Of a stretch of DNA of 64,000 bases, positions 51,242 to 57,381 are shown piece by piece (positions within the stretch are counted from its first letter, which is position 1; each line of letters opens with the position of its first letter). The DNA comes from Micromonospora sp. M71_S20 (GTDB lineage Bacteria; Actinomycetota; Actinomycetes; Mycobacteriales; Micromonosporaceae). The notes beneath the pieces were generated by a model. That model ran no database searches. It was given only the letters and a program-made list of their open reading frames with translations, and was not told the DNA's origin. The stretch is taken from assembly GCF_003664255.1 (NCBI RefSeq), contig NZ_RCCV01000002.1, positions 859,854 through 923,853 on the forward strand. The letters are read 5' to 3'. Made by a program: the position numbers and the translations under genes.

Positions 51242-52528
51242 TCAGCCGAGGAGGCCGGCGTCGCGGGCGGCGCGCAGGGAGGGCTTGATGCGGTGGGTGG
51301 GGCCGACCTCGCCGGCCACCGCGTCGAGGGTCTTGAGGCCCTCGCCGGTGTTGAAGACGACGGTCTCCGCGGTCGGGTCGAGGCGGCCGGACTCGACCAG
51401 CTTGCGCAGTACGGCCACGGTCACCCCGCCGGCGGTCTCGGCGAAGACGCCGGTGGTCCGGGCCAGCAGCCGGATGCCGGCGCGGATCTCGTCGTCGTCG
51501 ACGTACTCCATCCAGCCCCCGGTGCGGCGCACCGCCTCCAGCGCGTAGACGCCGGCTGCCGGGTCGCCGATGTTGAGGGACTTGGCGATGCCGGTCGGCT
51601 TGACGGGCGTGATGGTGTCGGTGTCGGCGTGCAGGGCGGTGGCGATGGGGTTGCAGCCGGCCGACTGCGCGCCGAACACCTTCCAGCCGCCGGCCGGCGC
51701 CTCGACCAGGCCGATCTCCACCAGCTCGGCGAACGCCTTGTCGATCTTGGTGAGCAGCTCGCCGGAGGCCATCGGGATCACCACCTGCGCGGGGATCCGC
51801 CAGCCGAGCTGCTCGGCGACCTCGTAGCCGAGCGTCTTCGAGCCCTCGGCGTAGTAGGGGCGCACGTTGACGTTGACGAAGGCGGTGTCCTCGAACTCGT
51901 CCGTCTCCACCAGCTCGCCGCAGAGGCGGTTCACGTCGTCGTACGAGCCGTCGATGGCGACCAGTTCGCCGCCGTAGACGGCGGTGGTGACGACCTTGCC
52001 CTGCTCGAGGTCGCCGGGGATGAAGACCACCGACGGCGCGCCGGCCCGGGCGGCGTGCGCGGCGACCGAGTTGGCCAGGTTGCCGGTGGACGCGCAGGCG
52101 TAGCGGCTGAAGCCGAGCGCACGGGCGGCGGTCAGCGCCACCGAGACCACCCGGTCCTTGAACGAGTGGGTCGGGTTGGCGCTGTCGTCCTTGACCCAGA
52201 GCGGGGCGGTGATGCCCAGCTCGGCGGCTAGGTGCGGGGCGGCCACCAGCGGGGTGAAGCCCGGGTCGAGGGTGACGCGGGTGGCCGGGTCCTGGCCGGC
52301 GGGCAGCAGCGCCGCGTACCGCCAGATGTTCTGCGGGCCCGCCTCGATCTGCTCCCGGGTGACCGTCGCCAGCGCGGCGGCGTCGTAGTCGACCTCCAGC
52401 GGGCCGAAACACTCGTAGCAGGCGTGCTGGGCGGCGAGCGGGTAGCGGGCCGAACAGGCGCGGCAGACCAGGGCGCGGGCGGGGCTGGCGGCGGTGTCGA
52501 TGCCGGAGGGGGCGAACGTCGACGTCAT
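51242..52528 (-). CDS. thrC: Threonine synthase
   Basis: 428 residues. N-terminal zinc-ribbon-like Cys set (CRAC 22-25, CYEC 37-40), then a PLP fold type II domain with NPTHSFKDR holding PLP lysine K124, ASTGNLANSVAAHAARAG and VVIPMASGELLTKI. It converts O-phosphohomoserine to threonine. The Cys-rich N-terminus marks the longer class rather than the E. coli type. The ribosome site AGAGGA directly follows the closing helix of an S-box riboswitch. Ends MKPSLRAARDAG-like. Confidence 0.93.
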   Translation of the reverse strand: MTSTFAPSGIDTAASPARALVCRACSARYPLAAQHACYECFGPLEVDYDAAALATVTREQIEAGPQNIWRYAALLPAGQDPATRVTLDPGFTPLVAAPHLAAELGITAPLWVKDDSANPTHSFKDRVVSVALTAARALGFSRYACASTGNLANSVAAHAARAGAPSVVFIPGDLEQGKVVTTAVYGGELVAIDGSYDDVNRLCGELVETDEFEDTAFVNVNVRPYYAEGSKTLGYEVAEQLGWRIPAQVVIPMASGELLTKIDKAFAELVEIGLVEAPAGGWKVFGAQSAGCNPIATALHADTDTITPVKPTGIAKSLNIGDPAAGVYALEAVRRTGGWMEYVDDDEIRAGIRLLARTTGVFAETAGGVTVAVLRKLVESGRLDPTAETVVFNTGEGLKTLDAVAGEVGPTHRIKPSLRAARDAGLLG

Positions 52529-52540
52529 GTCGAGGGTCCT

Positions 52541-52672
52541 CTCATCTTTCCCCGCATCGCACCCTGCGGCGGGGACGGAATTGGCACCTGCCCCGCCGGT
52601 CGCTCTGCGGTGAGCGCGCGGGGTGGTTGCCGGGGCGTCGTCGGGCCGTATCCCTCAGCCCCTCTGGATGAG
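52541..52672 (-). promoter_or_regulatory. SAM-I (S-box) riboswitch of thrC
   Basis: Read on the reverse strand: P1 5' arm CTCATC (52672-52667) and 3' arm GATGAG (52546-52541). Between them lie AGGGGCTGAGGGA, CGGCCC, CCCCGGCAACC, GGTGCCAATTCC and GGGGAAAGATGAG, all conserved S-box elements. P1 is followed immediately by AGGA of the thrC ribosome site, and no terminator hairpin is seen, so control is probably translational. Confidence 0.92.
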
Positions 52673-52791
52673 GTATGCAGTTGTGCCGTCGAGTCTAAGC
52701 ACCGACGCCGCCCGGATCGACGGGAGATCCCAAGCTGTGAGCGATCCCGCAGCGGCCGTCGGGCGGGCGGACCTTCCTCGACGGTACGGAT

Positions 52792-53220
52792 TCAGGCGGT
52801 CACCGAGCGGGAGCCGGCGGGGCGACGGGCGCGCAGCGCGGTGTCGACCGCCCACGCGCCGGGGCCGAACACGGCGATCAGCAGGAACGACCAGCAGAAC
52901 AGGACGGCCAGCTCACCGCCGTTGCGCAGCGGAAGCAGCGCGTCGGGCTGGTGCACCACGAAGTACGCGTAGGCCATCGAGCCGGACGCCAGCAGGGCAG
53001 CCGCCCGGGTCAACAGCCCGACGAGCACCAGCCCGCCGCAGACCGCCTGGATCAGCGCGGCCCACCACCCCGGCCACTCGCCGAGCGGGACCGCCTCGCC
53101 GGTGCCACGGCTGCCACCGAGCACCCCGAGCAGCGAGGCCAGGCCGTGACAGAGGAAGAGCAGGCCGACGACGGCGCGGAACAGGGACAGGGCCGGGCCA
53201 CCGATCCGGTCAGCGAACAT
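52792..53220 (-). CDS. DoxX-family membrane protein
   Basis: 142 residues, four helices: ALSLFRAVVGLLFLCHGLASLLG, AALIQAVCGGLVLVGLLTRAAALLA, MAYAYFVVHQP and ELAVLFCWSFLLIAVFGPG. The pattern R...GLLFLCHG...G and the GR/TR pair match DoxX/DoxD-like proteins, some of which join thiol-redox complexes. GGAGGTG lies 5-6 nt before ATG 53220. Monocistronic; role here unknown. Confidence 0.82.
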   Translation of the reverse strand: MFADRIGGPALSLFRAVVGLLFLCHGLASLLGVLGGSRGTGEAVPLGEWPGWWAALIQAVCGGLVLVGLLTRAAALLASGSMAYAYFVVHQPDALLPLRNGGELAVLFCWSFLLIAVFGPGAWAVDTALRARRPAGSRSVTA

Positions 53221-53394
53221 CAGGGCACCTCCGGGCAGGACGACGGGACGACACCAGAATGCCGCCGGACATTTGGCGGTGTCGATTCAATCCCCCTCCT
53301 TGGGAACGCTCCCACGGCCGGCCGACACACCGTCCACAGAGGTGCTGGCGCGGGACCGTTACGGTGCGGGCACATCGACGGAAAGGAACGCGCG

Positions 53395-54240
53395 ATGCGT
53401 CGCAAGCTCGTCCCGGTGGTGGCGCTCTCCATGGCCTGCCTGCTGGCGCTCACCACCGCCTGCTCCACCGGCAACCGCAAGAAGCGGAACCGGTCCGCCG
53501 ACCGGCCCGCCGGCACCGCCGCGAAGCGCGACGACGTCGACACCATCCCGGCGACCACCCGGGCGACCCCGACCCCCCGCCGCACCGGCGACCGGCTCAC
53601 CTGCCTCGAGCTGCGCGACACCCGGGTCGGCAGCAGGAAGGTCCGCTACCGGAAGTACGCCGCCCCGATCCGCCTCACGGACGGCCGGTGGGCCGACCGG
53701 GACGGCACGACGGTGGAGTTGCAGAGGCCGTGCGCCGTCGGCGACCTGGACGGCGACGGCGCGGGCGACGCGATCGGCGTGGTCATGCTCGACGGCGGCG
53801 GCACCGGCCGCTTCTTCACCCTCGCCGCCTGGCGCAACGTTGACGGTGAACCGGACTACCAGGCCCAGGTCGACCTCGGCGACCGTACGCCGGTGGAGAG
53901 CGTCAGCGTGCGCGACGGCAGGGCGACGGTGGTCTACCTGACCCGGCCGGCGGACGGCCCGACGGCGGAGCTGAGCATCCGGCGCACCGCCGTCTACCAG
54001 CTCAGGGGCACGACGCTGGCCGAGCTGAGCCACACCGACGCCCGGGTGACCGGGGCGTCCGGCGACGGGGGCACCGCCGACGCCCCGGGCGCGGGGGCAC
54101 GGTCCCCGACGCCGACTCCCCCACCCGCAAGCGCAAGTCCCGCTCCCGCTGACCTCCCCGTGCCGCCTCAGTCCGGGACCGGTCGGTGGACTGGTGGCCT
54201 CGGCAGCCGCACGCTCCCGGTGGCCGGGCAGTTCTGCTGA
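53395..54240 (+). CDS. Secreted lipoprotein with Asp-rich (VCBS-like) motif
   Basis: 281 residues from ATG 53395 (AAAGGA upstream). Signal peptide with lipobox LTTAC, Cys23; a basic segment (NRKKRNRSADRP), then a beta-rich domain with AVGDLDGDGAGDAIGVV (DxDxDG calcium-type loop, about 119-135). The C-terminal 50 residues are Pro/Ser/Thr-rich low complexity. No family assigned. The last 73 nt overlap the convergent gene at 54168, so the annotated C-terminus is uncertain. The open frame further upstream is non-coding. Confidence 0.65.
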   Translation: MRRKLVPVVALSMACLLALTTACSTGNRKKRNRSADRPAGTAAKRDDVDTIPATTRATPTPRRTGDRLTCLELRDTRVGSRKVRYRKYAAPIRLTDGRWADRDGTTVELQRPCAVGDLDGDGAGDAIGVVMLDGGGTGRFFTLAAWRNVDGEPDYQAQVDLGDRTPVESVSVRDGRATVVYLTRPADGPTAELSIRRTAVYQLRGTTLAELSHTDARVTGASGDGGTADAPGAGARSPTPTPPPASASPAPADLPVPPQSGTGRWTGGLGSRTLPVAGQFC

Positions 54241-55376
54241 CTCACCTCGCCGAGGCAGCCCCACCCCGAGGTCGGCACGCGCTCGAAGTACTGCACGGGC
54301 TGCGACGGGACCGCCTCGGTGGTGAACGTGCCGGTGCCGCTCGGGATGCGCTGCTCGTGGGAACCGGTCGTGTCGGTGTACGAGGCGACGATGTGCCACT
54401 CGCAGGTGTGGGTGGACACCTCCGGCTGGATGCGGAACGCCATGTTCGACTGACCGTTGCCCAGCTCGACGACGTTGCGACGGAAGTACAGCTGGCCCTC
54501 CTGCGGCTCGCCCTCGTCGAGGACGTACGGGCCGTGCGGTTTGTCCGTCGGCCCGCCGGTCAGGTCCCACAGCAGGCCCTGCCGGGACTCGGCACCCGCC
54601 GGGGGGATGACGACGACGGTCTGCGCGGTGGGTGCGCGGCACGAGTCCTTGACGGCGGTCATGTTGTTGATCGTGAGTCCGGTGGCGCGGTCGCTGTTGA
54701 GGTTCAGGTCGAACGTCTGGGCATCGCCGCGATTCTCGTTACCGTCCTCGAAGGGCGCCACATAGGACGGATCCTCGACGATCCGGCCGCCGAGCGGCTT
54801 CATGAACTCCCACACCCGCGACGCGTCGCCGTTCAGGGCGGTCAGGGTGGCCTGCTCGCCCTCGGTCAGCGGCCGGTCGAGCAGCACGGTGAAGGCCTCG
54901 GGCAGGTACTGGTCGTAGTCGAGGGGAGTGACGGTGGACACGAACGCGGACTGCTCCCGGTCGACCGCCTGCTGAGCCTGCCTGTCCGAGCGGGCCCGAT
55001 CGGTGGCCGTCGACCGGTCCAGGAGAAGGTTGGCGTGGTAGGCGAACAGCACGCCGACCACGACGACGACGGCGGCGACGGTCGCGTACACCGCACGCTG
55101 CTTCGGCGGAAGCCCGCGAAACCCGGGCAGGCGTTCATCCGCCAGCACGGCCCAGGCCTTCGCGCCGGGCGACGGCCCGGACGGCTGCGCCGCTGACGGT
55201 ACGGGCGGGGACACCGACGACGACTCAGCCGGCGGCACGGGCGGAGACACCGACGCCGGCCCACCCGGCGGCACGGGCGGAGACGTGGACGACGGCTCAG
55301 CCGGCGGCACGGGCGGGGACGCGGACGACGACTCGGCCGGCGGCTCAGGGGGCGGCACGGCGGGAGGAGTGGCCAT
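54168..55376 (-). CDS. Membrane-anchored secreted protein with Ser/Pro tandem repeats
   Basis: 402 residues. The N-terminal 70 residues are cytoplasmic and made of 12-residue Ser/Pro repeats (SPPVPPAE-type), followed by LPGFRGLPPKQRAVYA, one helix (about 93-113, VYATVAAVVVVVGVLFAYHAN) and a 290-residue outer domain with four Cys (DSCRAPTAQ, HTCEWHIV, WGCLGEVSQQNCPAT) likely disulfide-bonded. No family recognised. The 3' end overlaps 73 nt of the convergent lipoprotein gene. Confidence 0.68.
   Translation of the reverse strand: MATPPAVPPPEPPAESSSASPPVPPAEPSSTSPPVPPGGPASVSPPVPPAESSSVSPPVPSAAQPSGPSPGAKAWAVLADERLPGFRGLPPKQRAVYATVAAVVVVVGVLFAYHANLLLDRSTATDRARSDRQAQQAVDREQSAFVSTVTPLDYDQYLPEAFTVLLDRPLTEGEQATLTALNGDASRVWEFMKPLGGRIVEDPSYVAPFEDGNENRGDAQTFDLNLNSDRATGLTINNMTAVKDSCRAPTAQTVVVIPPAGAESRQGLLWDLTGGPTDKPHGPYVLDEGEPQEGQLYFRRNVVELGNGQSNMAFRIQPEVSTHTCEWHIVASYTDTTGSHEQRIPSGTGTFTTEAVPSQPVQYFERVPTSGWGCLGEVSQQNCPATGSVRLPRPPVHRPVPD
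55176..55319 (-). repeat. 36-bp in-frame tandem repeats (4 units)
   Basis: Encodes degenerate 12-residue units SPPVPPAEPSST, SPPVPPGGPASV, SPPVPPAESSSV and SPPVPSAAQPSG in the cytoplasmic tail of the anchored protein. Whole-codon units mean copy number can vary without frameshift. Confidence 0.75.
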
Positions 55377-55685
55377 ACCCGATTCTCACTCACCGGCACC
55401 ACTCCCTCACCGAGAGCGTCCGGACGATGTCCGGCCAGGAGCGCCGCACCCGCCGCCACCTCGCCCGGGTGCTCCAAACCGGGTGATGTCGTAGGCGATT
55501 CAGTTCGACAGGAACCGCAGGGGTGACCCGCTCCGGCCGGTCGCACCGACGGGGCAGCTCGACAGGGCCCACCGAACCTCCACCATGCCGGTGCCTGCGG
55601 ACCTCCACCGAGCGGGTGTCTGTGGACCTCCACCGGGCGGGTGTCTGCGGATCGGTGGCGCGCCGGCCGGTGCGATGATCGGGCG
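55377..55685. other. 309-nt intergenic region
   Basis: Between two divergent genes. Apart from the 25-bp tandem repeat near its right end I see no gene, riboswitch or terminator. The left end should hold the promoter of the anchored protein, but no TANNNT stands out. Confidence 0.5.
55574..55648. repeat. 25-bp tandem repeat, about three copies
   Basis: GGACCTCCACCGAGCGGGTG... at 55599-55623 and again at 55624-55648 (two or three differences), preceded by a degenerate copy. It lies 40 nt upstream of the DUF4232 lipoprotein start. Confidence 0.7.
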
Positions 55686-56465
55686 ATGGCACTCCCCGCA
55701 CGCCGACCCGCACGTTGGCTCGCGGACCGACCCGCACCGGGCTCTCGCGGCGGCGTTCCAGGTCCGGCACGGACGGTCGGGCTCGCGATCGCCGGCCTCG
55801 TCCTGCTCGGCGCCTGTGCGCCGGCGACCGACCCGTCGTCGGCCGACCCGCCATCGGCCGACCTGCCGGCGGCCGATCCGGCGCCGACCACGATGCCCGG
55901 CACGATGCCGACAGCGTCCGCGTCGGCGACGGCGTTCTGGGCCACTCCCAGTACCGAGTGCCCGGCATCCGGCGTCCGGATCAGTTCGCCGGGCACCAGC
56001 GCCGCGATGGGTCTGCGCGCGCTCGGCCTGGAACTGGTCAACTGCGGCACGAAGCCCTACCGGCTCGACGGCTATCCCGTGCTGCGCCTCTTCGACGGCG
56101 ACGGCGACCCCATACCGGTCCGGGTGGTCGACGGGGCCAAGGAGATCACGTCGGGCTTCGACGACCCGCCCCGGCCGTTGACCCTGCGGCCCGGCGAGCG
56201 GGCTGGCGCCGCCGTGCTCTGGCGCAACCTGGTCACCGATTCGACGGTCGTCGCCACCAACGGCGAGCGCCTGGAGGTCGCGCCCGCCGTGGGCGTGCCC
56301 GCGCAGGTCGTCGGCCTGGACGGGCCCATCGACCTCGGCAACACGGGCCGGATCGGCGTCAGCGCCTGGAAGAAGAGGGCGCCCGACCCGGCGCCGACGC
56401 CGACCCGGCCGGACAGCCCGGTGCCGAGCAGGTCGGCGCCGGGCAGCCCCGTGCCGCTGCCGTGA
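55686..56465 (+). CDS. DUF4232 lipoprotein
   Basis: 259 residues from ATG 55686. A long basic N-terminus, helix, and lipobox LLGAC with Cys44; a Pro/Ala/Ser linker rich in DPSSADPPSAD-type repeats; then a DUF4232 domain (about 88-230) with TPSTECPASGVRI, GLRALGLELVNCGTKPYRLDGYPVL and LRPGERAGAAVLWRN. The two Cys (in TECP and VNCG) are typical of the fold. Extracellular; role unknown. Confidence 0.78.
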   Translation: MALPARRPARWLADRPAPGSRGGVPGPARTVGLAIAGLVLLGACAPATDPSSADPPSADLPAADPAPTTMPGTMPTASASATAFWATPSTECPASGVRISSPGTSAAMGLRALGLELVNCGTKPYRLDGYPVLRLFDGDGDPIPVRVVDGAKEITSGFDDPPRPLTLRPGERAGAAVLWRNLVTDSTVVATNGERLEVAPAVGVPAQVVGLDGPIDLGNTGRIGVSAWKKRAPDPAPTPTRPDSPVPSRSAPGSPVPLP

Positions 56466-56511
56466 GGCGTCCAGCGCCGCACAGCGACACGCGGCCGACC
56501 CCGGCGCCTCA
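56463..56511. terminator. Hairpin spanning both stop codons of convergent genes
   Basis: TGAGGCG (56463-56469) pairs with CGCCTCA (56505-56511). The left arm begins with the TGA of the DUF4232 gene; the right arm ends with the complement of the permease TGA. Inner loop of 35 nt. Confidence 0.45.
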
Positions 56512-57381
56512 GCTGGTGACGTCCTTGCGGGTGAAGCGCCAGAAGGCGAGCCCCCAGAACAGCGTCGCGTAGCTGATCGCCGAGATCGCGCCGCGTACCA
56601 CGTCGTCGGTCTGCACCGGCGTCGACAGCAGGCCCAGCCAGGCCGTGCTGTAGTGCGTCGGCAGGAACGCCCGCAGCGCGCCCAGGGCGGTGATCTGGTC
56701 GAGGATGCTGGAGAGGATCCAGAGCAGCACCGCGCCGCCGACCGCGCCCAGCGCGGCGTCCGTCACCACCGACAGCAGGAACGCCAGGCCGGCCACCACC
56801 AGGAGTACGACCGCCAGGTAGCCGAGCACGCCCAGCAGCCGCAGCAGCCCCTCGCCCGGTTCGAGCTGGGCCGCCACGGTGCTGCGCAACGGCTCCCAGC
56901 CGTAGCGCAGCGTGCCGATCAGCAGGGCGGTGCCGGCGAGCAGCAGCAGCGCCAGGGCCGAGTAGACGAGCGCGACGACCAGCTTCACCGTCAGCAGGCG
57001 GGCCCGGGGCACCGGCACCGCCAGCAGGTAGCGCAGGCTGCCCCAGCTCGCCTCGCTGGCCACCGTGTCCCCGCAGAACAGCGCCACCACCACGACCATC
57101 AGGAACGACGCCGAGACGAAGATGGTGAAGAGCGTGAAGTTCAGCCCGCCCGACGTGGCGAACTCCACCAGGCTGCCGAACTCCCCCCGCCCGTTGTCGT
57201 CGTCGTCGCCCGTGTCGAACTGGAACGCGATCAGGATGATCAACGGCAGCAGCACCATGAACCCGAGCGCGAGCTGCGTACGCCGCCGGGAGGCCTGCCG
57301 CCGGAACTCGGCGCCGAACGGCAGGGTCGCCGAGGGCCGGTAGCCGGCCGCCGCCCCCGCCGCTTGTGACGTGCCCGCCAT
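56509..57381 (-). CDS. ABC transporter permease (ABC-2 type)
   Basis: 290 residues, six helices (LALGFMVLLPLIILIAF, FTLFTIFVSASFLMVVVVALF, LVVALVYSALALLLLAGTALL, LGYLAVVLLVVAGLAFLLS, LGAVGGAVLLWILSSIL, ISAISYATLFWGLAFWRF). FCGDTVASEASWGSLRYLLAVPVPRARLL is the ABC-2 coupling region that meets the ATPase. ATG 57381 overlaps the stop of the upstream fusion gene by one base (TGATG), so the two are translationally coupled and form one transporter. Direction of transport is probably export. Confidence 0.88.
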   Translation of the reverse strand: MAGTSQAAGAAAGYRPSATLPFGAEFRRQASRRRTQLALGFMVLLPLIILIAFQFDTGDDDDNGRGEFGSLVEFATSGGLNFTLFTIFVSASFLMVVVVALFCGDTVASEASWGSLRYLLAVPVPRARLLTVKLVVALVYSALALLLLAGTALLIGTLRYGWEPLRSTVAAQLEPGEGLLRLLGVLGYLAVVLLVVAGLAFLLSVVTDAALGAVGGAVLLWILSSILDQITALGALRAFLPTHYSTAWLGLLSTPVQTDDVVRGAISAISYATLFWGLAFWRFTRKDVTS

